Shown: positions 28,329 through 37,645, counted from the first letter of the stretch. The stretch is DNA of 64,000 bases from Streptomyces zhaozhouensis (GCF_900230195.1 NZ_OCNE01000017.1:1-64000); one strand, 5' to 3'. Numbers and translations are program-made. The notes: a model not told the origin generated them from the sequence alone.

Positions 28329-29336
28329 CTACTTTCCGGTCCGGTGGTCGTAACGGTCGTACGCGTCCACGATGCGCCCGACGAGCTTGTGGCGCACCAC
28401 GTCCTGGCTGGTGAGCCGCGAGAAGTGCACGTCGTCCACGCCGTCCAGGATCTCCTGCACCTGGCGCAGACCGCTCTGGGTGCCGCCGGGCAGGTCGACC
28501 TGCGTGACGTCCCCGGTGATCACGATCTTGGACTCGAACCCGAGCCGGGTGAGGAACATCTTCATCTGCTCGGTGCTGGTGTTCTGCGCCTCGTCGAGGA
28601 TGATGAACGCGTCGTTGAGCGTCCGTCCGCGCATGTACGCCAGTGGGGCGACCTCGATGGTGCCGGCGCTCAGCAGCCGGGGGATCGAGTCCGGGTCCAG
28701 CATGTCGTGCAGCGCGTCGTAGAGCGGGCGCAGATACGGGTCGATCTTCTCGTAGAGCGTGCCCGGCAGAAAGCCGAGCCGCTCGCCCGCCTCGACGGCG
28801 GGGCGGGTCAGGATGATGCGGTTGACCTGCTTGGACTGGAGGGCCTGGACGGCCTTGGCCATCGCCAGGTACGTCTTGCCGGTGCCGGCGGGGCCGATAC
28901 CGAAGACGACCGTGTGCTGGTCGATCGCGTCCACGTAGCGCTTCTGGTTGAGCGTCTTGGGGCGGATCGTCTTGCCGCGGTTGGACAGGATGTTCTGGGT
29001 GAGCACCTGGGCCGGGCTGGCGTCCTCGCCGCCGGTGCCGCGCAGCATCGCGATGGAGCGCTCGACGGCGTCCTCGGTGAGCGGCTGGCCGGTGCGGAGC
29101 ACCAGCATCATCTCGTCGAAGAGGCGCTGCACGAGCCGGACTTCGGCCTCGTCTCCGGTGGCGCGGATCTCGTTGCCCCGCACATGGATGTCGGTGGCGG
29201 GGAAGGCCCGCTCGATCACGCGCAGCAGCGTGTCGCCCGAGCCCAGCACGGTGACCATCGGGTGCTTGGCCGGAACGGTGAACCGCGCGGTCGCCTCGTC
29301 GGTGGGGCTCGGCTGGTGTGTGGGTGTCTGCGTCAT
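28329..29336 (-). CDS. phoH: PhoH-family ATPase (PhoH-like)
   Basis: 335 aa. An N-terminal KH-like part (FTVPAKHPMVTVLGSGDTLL) precedes the PhoH ATPase: Walker A GPAGTGKTYLAMAKA, ILTRPAVEAGERLGFLPGTL, Walker B FIILDEAQNTS and sensor VITGDVTQVDLP. The protein is associated with RNA metabolism and is regularly found upstream of ybeY. ATG at 29336 gives MTQTPTHQPSPTDEAT. First gene of the ybeY operon. Confidence 0.94.
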   Translation of the reverse strand: MTQTPTHQPSPTDEATARFTVPAKHPMVTVLGSGDTLLRVIERAFPATDIHVRGNEIRATGDEAEVRLVQRLFDEMMLVLRTGQPLTEDAVERSIAMLRGTGGEDASPAQVLTQNILSNRGKTIRPKTLNQKRYVDAIDQHTVVFGIGPAGTGKTYLAMAKAVQALQSKQVNRIILTRPAVEAGERLGFLPGTLYEKIDPYLRPLYDALHDMLDPDSIPRLLSAGTIEVAPLAYMRGRTLNDAFIILDEAQNTSTEQMKMFLTRLGFESKIVITGDVTQVDLPGGTQSGLRQVQEILDGVDDVHFSRLTSQDVVRHKLVGRIVDAYDRYDHRTGK

Positions 29337-29527
29337 GGGCGGCCCGGACGGACCTGCTCATCCCTCTCTGCGCTGGGGTGCCTTGGGTCCCAGAGTACGA
29401 CGGGAAGCGGCCGTTCCCCCAGGACATTACGGAGCGCGATCCGCCTGCCGCGCTGCGGTGTTGACCACCCGGCCGACCCCGCGGGACGCCGCCGCCGCGC
29501 GACCCCGGCGTCACTCCCCGTCACCGC

Positions 29528-30646
29528 TCAGCCCCGGAAGCCGAGGGTGGGGACGGCCCTGCGGCGGGGGCCGGCCGCGGTGGCGGCCGGCAGCAGGCCG
29601 GCCAGGAACGCGTACCGCTCGACCAGCGGGTGCCCCTCGGGGGCGGCGCCGGCCGGTGTGAGGGCCTGGGCGTGCCGCCACCACGCCTCGATCTCGGCCC
29701 AGCCGGGCGCGGAGAGCGAGCCGCCGAACTCCCGCACCGAGAGGGAGGCCGTCAGCCCCGCCAGGGCGAGCCGGTCGGCCAGCGGCCAGCCGGCCAGCGA
29801 GCCGGTGACGAAGCCGGCCATGAAGACGTCCCCCGCGCCGGTGGTGTCCAGCGCGTCCACGACGATCGCGGGCACATGGGCGCTCTCGCCGGTGCGGGCG
29901 TCCACGCCGTAGGCGCCGTCGGCGCCCATGGTGACCACGGCCAGCGGCACCCGCTCGGCCAGGGCGTGGGCGGCGGCCCTCGGGTCGTCGGTGCGGGTGT
30001 AGCGCAGTGCCTCGGCCGCGTTGGGCAGGAACGCCTCGCAGTGCGCGAGGTCGGACAGCGCCGCGAGCTCCCATCGGCCGCTCTCGTCCCAGCCGGTGTC
30101 GGCGAAGAGGAGCACCCCGGCGCCGGCCGCGTCCGCGATCCACTCCTGCGGGCGGTCCGGCGCCAGCGAGGCGACGGCCGAGCGCGCCTCCGGCACGCTC
30201 CCGGCCGTCGGCTCGGCGGCCGGCGGCGGCGCCTCGTGGCCGTGCGAGACCATGGTCCGCTCGCCCTCGTAGGCCATGGAGACGGTCACCGGGGAGTGCC
30301 AGCCGGCGGGGGTCCTGGAGCGGGAGAGGTCGATGCCCTCGCCGCGCTCCAGCGTCTCCCAGCAGTACTCGCCGTACTTGTCGTCGCCGAACGCGGCGGC
30401 GAGGCTGGTGCGCAGGCCGAGCCGGGCGAGGGCCGTCGCCATGTTCGCCACGCCGCCGGGGCTGGAGCCCATGCCCCTGGCCCAGGACTCGGTGCCGCGC
30501 ACCGGCGCCGAGTCGAGGCCGGTGAAGACGATGTCCAGGAAGACCGTGCCGGTGAGGAAGACGTCGCAGGCCGGGTCGGCGGGCCCGCGCACGGCGGCGA
30601 GCGGGTCGATCGGGCAGCGCTGCGGGGGCTCGTTCTCGGGGGTCAC
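29528..30646 (-). CDS. PfkB-family carbohydrate kinase
   Basis: 372 aa. Hallmarks are the substrate-binding GG motif in GMGSSPGGVANMATALARLG (about residue 60) and the catalytic DTTGAGDVFMAGFVTGSLAG (about residue 275), which carries the base Asp. A 40-residue N-terminal extension is unusual. The substrate sugar is unknown; the divergent GH4 gene 49 bp away suggests a phosphorylated glycoside route in which this kinase acts on a released or imported sugar. GTG start at 30646. Confidence 0.85.
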   Translation of the reverse strand: MTPENEPPQRCPIDPLAAVRGPADPACDVFLTGTVFLDIVFTGLDSAPVRGTESWARGMGSSPGGVANMATALARLGLRTSLAAAFGDDKYGEYCWETLERGEGIDLSRSRTPAGWHSPVTVSMAYEGERTMVSHGHEAPPPAAEPTAGSVPEARSAVASLAPDRPQEWIADAAGAGVLLFADTGWDESGRWELAALSDLAHCEAFLPNAAEALRYTRTDDPRAAAHALAERVPLAVVTMGADGAYGVDARTGESAHVPAIVVDALDTTGAGDVFMAGFVTGSLAGWPLADRLALAGLTASLSVREFGGSLSAPGWAEIEAWWRHAQALTPAGAAPEGHPLVERYAFLAGLLPAATAAGPRRRAVPTLGFRG

Positions 30647-30695
30647 CTGCGGCTCCGGGCTGGGTCGTGGACATTTCTACGGTACGTTCCGGCCC
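30647..30695. promoter_or_regulatory. 49-bp divergent promoter between PfkB and GH4 genes
   Basis: The two starts are only 49 bp apart, so their promoters must overlap. TACGGT at 30680-30685 could act as a -10 box for the rightward gene, leaving a leaderless or nearly leaderless start. No inverted repeat is obvious. Confidence 0.4.
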
Positions 30696-32030
30696 ATGAG
30701 GCTCACGATCATCGGCGGCGGTGGGTTCCGTGTCCCCCTGGTATACCGGGCGCTACTGACAACGGCGGGTGACGGTTCATCCGTTCGCTGTAGCGAGGTC
30801 AGACTCCATGACACGGACCCCGTGCGCGTGCGGGTGGTGGCGCGGGTCTGCGAGGCGCTGGCGGAGGGGGTGCCGGGGGCGCCGGCGGTGCGGATCGCCG
30901 GGACGCTCGACGAGGCGGTGCGGGACGCGGACTTCGTCTTCCACGCGATCCGGGTCGGCGGCACCGGGGGGCGGGTGCGGGACGAGCGGGCGGCCCTGGA
31001 CGAGGGGCTGTTGGGGCAGGAGACGGTCGGCGCGTCCGGGGTGCTCTACGGGCTGCGCACGGTGCCGGTGGCGCTGCGGGTCGCGGAGCGGGTCGCCGCG
31101 CTGGCGCCCCGCGCCTGGCTGATCAACTTCACCAACCCGGCGGGCATGGTGACCGAGGCGATGGCGAGCCGGCTCGGGCACCGCGTGATCGGCATCTGCG
31201 ACTCGCCCGTCGGGCTGGTGCGCCGCGCCGCGTGGGCGGCCGGGGTCGATCCGGCCGAGGTCCGCTACGGCTATGTGGGCCTCAATCACCTGGGCTGGCT
31301 CAACTCCCTCAGCCACCGGGGCGTCGACCTGCTAGCCGGACTGCTGGCCGACGACGCGGCGCTGGCCGGCTTCGAGGAGGGCCGGCTCTTCGGCGGCGAA
31401 CTGCTGCGCGCCCTCGGCTCGTTGCCCAACGAGTACCTGCACTACTACTACCTGGCGCGGGAGACCAGGCGAGCGGTGGCGGAGGCGGAGCAGACGCGGG
31501 GCGCGTTTCTCGCCGCCCAGCAGGGGGCGTTCTTCGACGAGGCGGCGCGCGCACTGGAGAACGCGCCGGCGCTCTGGGAACGCACACGCCTGGAGCGCGA
31601 GCGCACCTATGGCGCCGAGCAGCGGGCGGCCGGCGGCGGGGGCGAGCGGGACAGCCGCGACCTGGAGGGCGGCGGCTACGACGGCGTCGCCCTGGCCCTG
31701 ATGCGCGCCATCGCCGAGGACCGCCGCACCCGGCAGATCCTCAACGTGCGCAACGCGGGCACGGTCCCCGGGCTGCCGGACGACGCGATCGTGGAGACGG
31801 TCTGCGAGGTCGACTCCCAGGGCGCGCACCCCGTTCCCGCGCTCTCCCCCGGCCTCGCGGAGCTGGGACTGATGCTCCAGGTCAAGGCCGTGGAACGGGC
31901 CACCATCGAGGCGGCGTCGACCCGTTCGCCCGAGCTGGCCCGGCACGCGCTGGCGCTCCACCCGCTGGTCGACTCCGCCCGGGTCGCCGCACGGGTGCTG
32001 GCCCGCGCGGGCTGGCCGGACAGCGCGTGA
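30696..32030 (+). CDS. GH4 NAD-dependent 6-phospho-glycosidase
   Basis: 444 aa. The Rossmann start MRLTIIGGGGFRVPLVY binds NAD, and NFTNPAGMVTEAMAS, the metal-ligand Cys in GICDSPVGLV and the His in GLNHLGWLNS are all intact. GH4 enzymes cleave phosphorylated disaccharides through transient oxidation at C3, using NAD and Mn. PNEYLHYYY is typical of the 6-phospho-beta-glucosidase branch. The ATG at 30696 is chosen over upstream in-frame starts that overlap the divergent kinase gene. No PTS gene is close by. Confidence 0.9.
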   Translation: MRLTIIGGGGFRVPLVYRALLTTAGDGSSVRCSEVRLHDTDPVRVRVVARVCEALAEGVPGAPAVRIAGTLDEAVRDADFVFHAIRVGGTGGRVRDERAALDEGLLGQETVGASGVLYGLRTVPVALRVAERVAALAPRAWLINFTNPAGMVTEAMASRLGHRVIGICDSPVGLVRRAAWAAGVDPAEVRYGYVGLNHLGWLNSLSHRGVDLLAGLLADDAALAGFEEGRLFGGELLRALGSLPNEYLHYYYLARETRRAVAEAEQTRGAFLAAQQGAFFDEAARALENAPALWERTRLERERTYGAEQRAAGGGGERDSRDLEGGGYDGVALALMRAIAEDRRTRQILNVRNAGTVPGLPDDAIVETVCEVDSQGAHPVPALSPGLAELGLMLQVKAVERATIEAASTRSPELARHALALHPLVDSARVAARVLARAGWPDSA

Positions 32031-32058
32031 CGGCTCGGCGGGCCGGGGCACGCGCGGT

Positions 32059-32823
32059 TCAGGCCAGGTCGGCGCCGGTCAACAGGCCGGCCTCGTAGGC
32101 GACGATCGCCGCCTGCACCCGGTTGCGCACCCCCAACTGGGCGAGGATCGCGCTGACATGGGTCTTCACCGTTCCCTCGACCAGGTGCAGCCGGCGGCCG
32201 ATCTCCGCGTTGGACAGGCCCGTGCCGAGCATCGCCAGCACCTCCCGCTCCCGCTCGGTCAGCCGCCCGACGCGCTCCCCCGCGCCGCGCACCCGGGTCG
32301 AGCCCGCCTCCCGCAGCCTGGTCATCAGGCGGCGGGCGATCCGGGGCGAGAGCGCGGCGCCGCCGGCGGCGACCGCCCGCACGCCGGCGATCAGCTCCCT
32401 CGGGTCGGACGCCTTCAGCAGGAAACCGGCCACCCCCAGCTCCCACGCGCGCTCCAGATAGGCGTCCTCGCCGAAGGTCGTCAGCATCACCACCGAGGTC
32501 TCCGGGACGGCGCTGCGCAGCTCGTCGGCCGCCGCCAACCCGTCCATCCCCGGCATCCTGATGTCCAGCAGCGCGACCTCGGGCCGGTGCCGCCTGGCCA
32601 GCTCGACCGCGGCCCTGCCGTCCGCCGCCTCCGCCACCACCTCGATGCCTTCGTCGCTGGTCAGGATGGCGCGCACGCCCGCCCTCACGATCGCCTCGTC
32701 GTCCGCGAGCAGTACCCGCACCGACACCTCCCCGCTCCGGGGCGCGCGGCCCCGCCCGTTCACCACCGGCTCGTTCGCCGTCGGTCCGTTCACCACCGGC
32801 CCGGTCACCACCGGCCCGGTCAC
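32059..32823 (-). CDS. Two-component response regulator, NarL/LuxR type
   Basis: 254 aa from the coupled GTG at 32823 (GTGA overlap with the kinase). The receiver begins VRVLLADDEAIVRAGVRAIL, with Asp in LLDIRMPGMDG and Lys in FLLKASDPRELI; the LuxR HTH is LTEREREVLAMLGTGLSNAE. The first 30 residues are an odd 5-residue repeat (VTGPV VTGPV VNGPT ANEPV VNGRG) encoded by 15-bp repeats. A GTG at 32721 behind GGGGAG would give a normal-length protein without the repeat, and is an alternative start. Confidence 0.92.
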   Translation of the reverse strand: MTGPVVTGPVVNGPTANEPVVNGRGRAPRSGEVSVRVLLADDEAIVRAGVRAILTSDEGIEVVAEAADGRAAVELARRHRPEVALLDIRMPGMDGLAAADELRSAVPETSVVMLTTFGEDAYLERAWELGVAGFLLKASDPRELIAGVRAVAAGGAALSPRIARRLMTRLREAGSTRVRGAGERVGRLTEREREVLAMLGTGLSNAEIGRRLHLVEGTVKTHVSAILAQLGVRNRVQAAIVAYEAGLLTGADLA

Positions 32824-34343
32824 AACCTGTCCTTGGCGACCAGCACATCATCGACGAAGCAGAGCCGGTACAGCGTCCCGCCGAACCGCCACAGCGCCTC
32901 CCTGGACCGGTAGTAGCGGCAGTCGGCGCCCTCCGGGGCCGGCGGCTCTTCGACGACCGGCGGCGGCGCGTCGATGCTCCGCGACGGCAGCGCCGGGGCC
33001 AGCTCCTGGCGGGTCTGCCCGAGGCGCATTCCGGCCACATCCGCGGGGTCGACGGCGGTGAGCGACACCGAGACCACGTGCAGTCCGCCGAACACCAGCA
33101 GCAGCGCGCCCCCCGCCAGCGCCGGCGCCAGCGCCGCCCGCCGGGTCCTGCCCCGCAGCCCGGCGCGCAGCGCGCGCCGCATCGCCCCGGTCTCGCCGGC
33201 CGCCGACTCGACCGGGCCGGGCGGGGGTTGCCGGGACGGGCCGGGCGCCGCCGGCGTGCCGGGCAGCCAGGCCGCCACCGCGAAACGGCCGCCGCCGCGC
33301 CGCACCCTCAGCGTCCCGCCAGCCTGCCGCACCCGTTCGTCCAGGCCGACCAGCCCCGTCCCGCTGCCCGGGGCGCCCGGCGGGTCGGCGTGCGCCGGGA
33401 CCGGGTTGACGACCGTGACCAGCAGCGCGTCTCCCCGGTTGCTGACCCGCACGGTGACGGGTGCGCCCGGCGCGTGCTTGGTCGCGTTGGTCAACGCCTC
33501 CCGCACCACCCGGTGCGCGGCGAGCCTGGACAGCAGCGACGGCGACCCCGCGGTGCCGCGCTCCACCAGCCGCACCGGCAGCCCGGAACGGACCGCGCGC
33601 GCCACCAGTTCGGCGACCGTCTCGTCCTCCGGGTGCGAGGGGGGCGCCGCGTCCTCGCGCAGCAGCCCGATCGCCTCGTGCAGGCGCTCGGTGGCGACGG
33701 TGGCGCGCTCCCTGAGGTCGACGACGGTCGCGCGATGCGTGTCCGGCATCCCCGGGGCCAGCTCAAGGCCGCCGGCCAGCAGCGCGATCACGGACAGCTC
33801 GTGCCCGAGCGAGTCGTGCACGTCCTGCGCGATCCGCGCCCGCTCGCGGCTGCGGGCGCGCTCGGCGACCAGCCGCTGGCGCGTCTCCAACTCCTCGGCC
33901 CGCTCCCACCCGGCGCGCGCCAACGCGGCGCGCTGGCGCCACCAGGTGCCGATCCACCACGGCAGCAGCGCGCCGCCGCAGACCAGCAGCGCGATGGTCA
34001 ACGCGTCCTGCGTGCGGGCCACCGTCCAGGACAGCAACAGGCCGGCCAACCCGACGGCGAGGAAGACCAGTTGGGCCCGCCACAGCTCCGGCAGCCGGCG
34101 ACCGGCCAGCGCGCAGAGCACGACCGTAGCCGGCAGCGTCCACACCTGCGAGCCGAGCCACGGCGCGAACAGCACCAGCGAGGTCGCCAGCGCCAACGAG
34201 ACCAGCGGCGCCGCGCGTCGGGTCAGCACCCCGGCCACCACGAGGGCGGCGGCCGCCGCCCACAGCGCGGCACCGGCCGCCGCACGCCCCGGGTCCAGCA
34301 GGGAGGGCACCAGCAGCAGCCCCGCGAGCCACCACGTACGCAT
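32820..34343 (-). CDS. Sensor histidine kinase with extra C-terminal outer domain
   Basis: 507 aa. Four or five N-terminal membrane segments (about 1-130), the dimerisation box with His in RIAQDVHDSLGHELSVIALL and an HATPase domain (VVREALTNATKHAPGA, GTGLVGLDERVRQAGG) end near residue 365. Unusually, another membrane helix follows (LAPALAGGALLLVFGGLHVV, about 405-428) and then about 80 residues that should lie outside the cell, with GMRLGQTRQELAPALP and two Cys in DCRYYRSREALW and YRLCFVDD. This tail could be the real sensor. ATG at 34343. Confidence 0.9.
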   Translation of the reverse strand: MRTWWLAGLLLVPSLLDPGRAAAGAALWAAAAALVVAGVLTRRAAPLVSLALATSLVLFAPWLGSQVWTLPATVVLCALAGRRLPELWRAQLVFLAVGLAGLLLSWTVARTQDALTIALLVCGGALLPWWIGTWWRQRAALARAGWERAEELETRQRLVAERARSRERARIAQDVHDSLGHELSVIALLAGGLELAPGMPDTHRATVVDLRERATVATERLHEAIGLLREDAAPPSHPEDETVAELVARAVRSGLPVRLVERGTAGSPSLLSRLAAHRVVREALTNATKHAPGAPVTVRVSNRGDALLVTVVNPVPAHADPPGAPGSGTGLVGLDERVRQAGGTLRVRRGGGRFAVAAWLPGTPAAPGPSRQPPPGPVESAAGETGAMRRALRAGLRGRTRRAALAPALAGGALLLVFGGLHVVSVSLTAVDPADVAGMRLGQTRQELAPALPSRSIDAPPPVVEEPPAPEGADCRYYRSREALWRFGGTLYRLCFVDDVLVAKDRL

Positions 34344-34517
34344 GGCCGAATGCTAGGCCGCCGCCGGCACCCGAGCCGCCCACGCCCGCCACCGAAGAGG
34401 CCGCCACCGGCACCGTCGTCGTCCGCCCGCTCCGCCGATCGTCGTGTGCGCCGTTGCCGATCGACAGAGGCCGCGCACCGCCCTGGCTCCCTAGCGTGGC
34501 GCGCACATAGACGCCGG

Positions 34518-34557
34518 CGACCCAACGACCCAACGACCGAACGACCGAACGACCGAA
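34518..34557 (+). repeat. Five 8-bp repeats in the leader of the ABC operon
   Basis: Units CGACCCAA, CGACCCAA, CGACCGAA, CGACCGAA, CGACCGAA run head to tail and end 20 bp before the ATG at 34578. The repeat lies between a possible -10 box TAGCGT (34492-34497) and the start codon, in the transcribed leader. Confidence 0.7.
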
Positions 34558-34577
34558 CGAGATGAGCGTGTGAGCCG

Positions 34578-35522
34578 ATGATCACCCTTGACGGACTGTC
34601 CAAGCGCTACGGCGAAACCGCCGTGGTCTCCGCACTCTCCTGCGCGATCGCACCGGGCCGCGTCACCGGCTTCCTGGGACCCAACGGCGCCGGCAAGTCG
34701 ACCACCATGCGCCTGATCGTCGGCCTCGACACCCCCAGCGCCGGCAGCGCGCTGATCGGCGGCCAGCCCTACGCGCGGCTGCGCCACCCGTTGCGCGAGG
34801 TCGGCGCGTTGCTGGACGCGCGCGCCGGGCATCCGGGGCGCAGCGCCCGCGCGCACCTGCGCGGGCTGGCCAGGAGCAACGGCATCCCCACCGGCCGCGT
34901 CGACCTCGTGCTGGAGGCCGTCGGGCTGAGCGAGGTCGCCGACCGCAGGGTGGGCACCTACTCCCTCGGCATGGGCCAACGGCTCGGCATCGCCGCCGCG
35001 TTGCTCGGCGACCCCGAGGTGCTGCTCTTCGACGAACCGGTCAACGGCCTCGACCCCGACGGCGTGGCCTGGGTGCGCCGGCTGACCCGCTCGCTGGCCG
35101 CCGAGGGGCGCACGGTGCTGGTCTCCAGCCATCTGCTGAGCGAGATGCAGGAGACCGCCGACCACCTGCTGGTGATCGGCCGCGGCCGGCTGCTCGCCGA
35201 CGCCCCCGTCGACGAGGTGATCGCGGCCAGCTCGGGCAACGCCGTACTGGTCCGCAGCCCGGAACGCGACGCGCTCGGCACGGTGCTGGCCGATGCCGGG
35301 CTCACCGTGCGGCAGGCGTCGGGCGCCGACGGGCTGCTGGTCGGCGGCGCCGCCTGCGACACGGTCGGCGCGCTGGCATTCCGGCACGGGCTGCCGTTGC
35401 GCGAACTGAGCCCGCGCCGGGCCAGCCTGGAGGAGGCGTTCCTCGAACTGACCTCTGGCAGCGCCCAGTTCACCACCTCGGAGACCACCGACCGGACCAC
35501 CCCCATCCCGCGGGAGCGCTGA
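34578..35522 (+). CDS. ABC transporter ATP-binding protein (exporter type)
   Basis: 314 aa. Walker A GPNGAGKST (about residue 36), signature YSLGMGQRLGIAAAL, Walker B VLLFDEPVNGLD, switch His in SSHLLSEM. The family is the CcmA/DrrA/NatA-like exporters with a C-terminal domain after residue 220. The ATG at 34578 follows weak GTGAGC. It is divergent from a two-component system, a typical arrangement for drug or peptide response export, and is followed four bases later by its permease. Confidence 0.92.
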   Translation: MITLDGLSKRYGETAVVSALSCAIAPGRVTGFLGPNGAGKSTTMRLIVGLDTPSAGSALIGGQPYARLRHPLREVGALLDARAGHPGRSARAHLRGLARSNGIPTGRVDLVLEAVGLSEVADRRVGTYSLGMGQRLGIAAALLGDPEVLLFDEPVNGLDPDGVAWVRRLTRSLAAEGRTVLVSSHLLSEMQETADHLLVIGRGRLLADAPVDEVIAASSGNAVLVRSPERDALGTVLADAGLTVRQASGADGLLVGGAACDTVGALAFRHGLPLRELSPRRASLEEAFLELTSGSAQFTTSETTDRTTPIPRER

Positions 35523-35526
35523 AGCG

Positions 35527-36342
35527 ATGACCACGACCACCACCCAGGCCCCCGTCCCCGCCCTGCCGCGCCTCGAAGGGTCCCCGACCGGCGGCGGCTC
35601 ACGCGGCGCGTTCGCCTTCGAGTGGACCAAGCTGACCAGCGTGCGGGCCACCTGGTGGAACCTGCTCGCCGCACTGGTCCTCACCGTCGGCTTCGCCGGG
35701 ATGCTCGGCCTGTCGGCCGAGGCCAGCTCCGCCAAGGGGGTCGCCGTCGACGAGCCGGCGCATCGCCTCGCCGCCCAGGCGTTCCTCGTCTCCCAACTGG
35801 CGCTCGTCGCGCTGGCCACGCTCGCGGTCACCTCCGAGTACGCCGGCGGCACCGCCCACGCCACGCTCCGGGCCGTCCCCCGGCGCGGCCGGCTGCTCGC
35901 GGCCAAGACCACCGTGGTGGCGCTGGTGGTCGGCGCGGCCGGGACCGTTCTCCAACTGGCCGGCGGGCTGACCGCCGGAGTGCTGATGGGCGGGGGAGGA
36001 ACGGGCGGCGACGGTTCCCCGGCGGCCACCGCGCTGGCCGTGGGCGGCCATCTCGCGCTGCTGGCGGTGCTCTCCGTCGGCCTGGCGTTCGTGCTGCGCA
36101 GCGCGGCCGGCGCGCTCACCTCGTTGATCATGCTGCTGCTCGCGCTGCCCCAACTGCTCGGCGCGCTCGGCCCCGGCTGGCTGGCGACGGCCTCCGACCA
36201 TCTGCCGGGCGTCGCCGGCGAGGCGCTCACCGCGCCGGACGGCGCGCCCTACGGCGCCGCGCGCGCCGTGCTGGTCCTGGTCGGGTGGGCGCTGGCGGCC
36301 CAGCTCGCCGCCCTCGTCACGCTGCGCCGCCGCGACGCCTGA
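35527..36342 (+). CDS. ABC transporter permease (ABC-2 type)
   Basis: 271 aa. A soluble start (residues 1-40) is followed by six membrane segments (WWNLLAALVLTVGFAGMLGL, AQLALVALATLAVTSEYAG, VALVVGAAGTVLQLAGGLT and so on). The motif EYAGGTAHATLRAVPRRGRL is typical of ABC-2 permeases adjacent to a NatA-like ATPase. It forms the membrane part of the exporter with the ATPase that ends four bases before it. It is convergent with rnz. Confidence 0.88.
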   Translation: MTTTTTQAPVPALPRLEGSPTGGGSRGAFAFEWTKLTSVRATWWNLLAALVLTVGFAGMLGLSAEASSAKGVAVDEPAHRLAAQAFLVSQLALVALATLAVTSEYAGGTAHATLRAVPRRGRLLAAKTTVVALVVGAAGTVLQLAGGLTAGVLMGGGGTGGDGSPAATALAVGGHLALLAVLSVGLAFVLRSAAGALTSLIMLLLALPQLLGALGPGWLATASDHLPGVAGEALTAPDGAPYGAARAVLVLVGWALAAQLAALVTLRRRDA

Positions 36343-36363
36343 ACGGCGCCCGCCCCCGCCGGG

Positions 36364-37272
36364 TCACCCGGCCCGGGGCGGTACCGGCACCCGGCTGAGG
36401 TCGTCCGCCACGGTCAGCTCGCCGGCGAAGCCGGCCGCCCGCGCCTCCTCGGCGAACGCGGCCGGCTCGCGGTAGCGCTGCGAGAAGTGCGTCAGCACGA
36501 GGTGTCGCACCCCGCACTCGGCCGCGACCCGCGCCGCCTGCCCCGCCGTCAGATGGCCGTACTCCTCGGCCAGCGCCTCGTCGGCCGCCAGGAAGGTGGA
36601 CTCGATGACCAACAGGTCGCAGCCTTCGGCGAGTTCCCACACCGCGTCGCACAGCCGGGTGTCCATGACGAACGCGAAGCGCTGCCCCGGCCGTTCCTCG
36701 CTGACCTGCTCCAGGGTGACCCCGCCGAGCCGCCCGGCGCGCCGCAGCCGCCCGACGTCGGGGCCGCTGACGCCGAGCGCCGCCAGCCGCTCCGGCAGCA
36801 TCCGCCGGCCGGTCGGCTCCACCAGCCGGTATCCGAAGGACTCCACCGGGTGGGAGAGGCGCCGGGCGCTCAACGTGAACGCGTCCGTCCGTTCCAGCAC
36901 GCCGTCCTCGGCGACCGGCGCGGGCCGCAGCTCGGCCGTCTCCTGGTAGGCGGTGGCGTAGCGCAGCCGCTCGAAGTACCGCTGTCCGCTCGCCGGGTAG
37001 TGCACGGGCACCGGGTGCGGCACCCGGTCCAGGTTGATCCGCTGGATCACGCCGGCCAGCCCCAGCGAGTGGTCGCCGTGGAAGTGGCTGACGCAGATCC
37101 GGGTCAGCGCGTGGGCGCTCACCCCGGCGAGGGTCAGCTGTCGCTGGGTGCCCTCGCCCGGGTCGAAGAGGATGCCGTCCCCGTCCCAGCGCAGCACGTA
37201 GCCGTTGTGGTTGCGCCGGCGCGTGGGCACCTGGCTGGCGGTGCCGAGCACCACCAGCTCACGGGCGGACAT
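36364..37272 (-). CDS. rnz: Ribonuclease Z (tRNA 3' endonuclease)
   Basis: 302 aa. It cuts the 3' trailer from tRNA precursors. The metallo-beta-lactamase zinc motif is [18 protein letters not shown] (HxHxDH), with further ligands in [13 protein letters not shown] and [10 protein letters not shown]. The start [20 protein letters not shown] is canonical. ATG at 37272. The HIT gene lies 13 bp upstream in the same direction, so they may be co-transcribed. Confidence 0.95.
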   Translation of the reverse strand: MSARELVVLGTASQVPTRRRNHNGYVLRWDGDGILFDPGEGTQRQLTLAGVSAHALTRICVSHFHGDHSLGLAGVIQRINLDRVPHPVPVHYPASGQRYFERLRYATAYQETAELRPAPVAEDGVLERTDAFTLSARRLSHPVESFGYRLVEPTGRRMLPERLAALGVSGPDVGRLRRAGRLGGVTLEQVSEERPGQRFAFVMDTRLCDAVWELAEGCDLLVIESTFLAADEALAEEYGHLTAGQAARVAAECGVRHLVLTHFSQRYREPAAFAEEARAAGFAGELTVADDLSRVPVPPRAG

Positions 37273-37285
37273 CGTCGGGCACCTT

Positions 37286-37645
37286 TCAGCCGGGCGGCCA
37301 GTTGAGCCCGCGCCCGCCCAGCACGTGGGCGTGCGCGTGGAAGACGGTCTGCCCGGCGCCGGAGCCGGTGTTGAAGACGACGCGGTAGCCGTTCTCCGCG
37401 ACCTTCTCCTGGGCGGCCACCGCGCCCGCCTCGCGCAGCACGTCGGCGGCGACCTCGGGCGCGCCCTCGGCGAGTGAGGCGGCGTCCGGGTAGTGGGCCT
37501 TCGGGATCACCAGCACATGGCTGGGCGCCTGCGGGTTTATGTCCTGGAACGCGACGGTTGTCGCGGTCTCCCTCACCACCGTCGCCGGCACGTCGCCCGC
37601 CACGATCTTGCAGAACAGGCAGTCAGCCTGCGGCTCTCCGGCCAT
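37286..37645 (-). CDS. HIT-family (histidine triad) nucleotide-binding protein
   Basis: 119 aa. The N-terminal zinc-like [16 protein letters not shown] and the active site [11 protein letters not shown] (HxHxHxx) are intact, as in PKCI/HINT hydrolases that split nucleotidyl phosphoramidates. The ATG at 37645 gives [12 protein letters not shown] and follows GGGGG; the frame is open further upstream without homology. It is followed by rnz. Probable -10 TACCAT on the reverse strand at 37691-37696. Confidence 0.93.
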   Translation of the reverse strand: MAGEPQADCLFCKIVAGDVPATVVRETATTVAFQDINPQAPSHVLVIPKAHYPDAASLAEGAPEVAADVLREAGAVAAQEKVAENGYRVVFNTGSGAGQTVFHAHAHVLGGRGLNWPPG

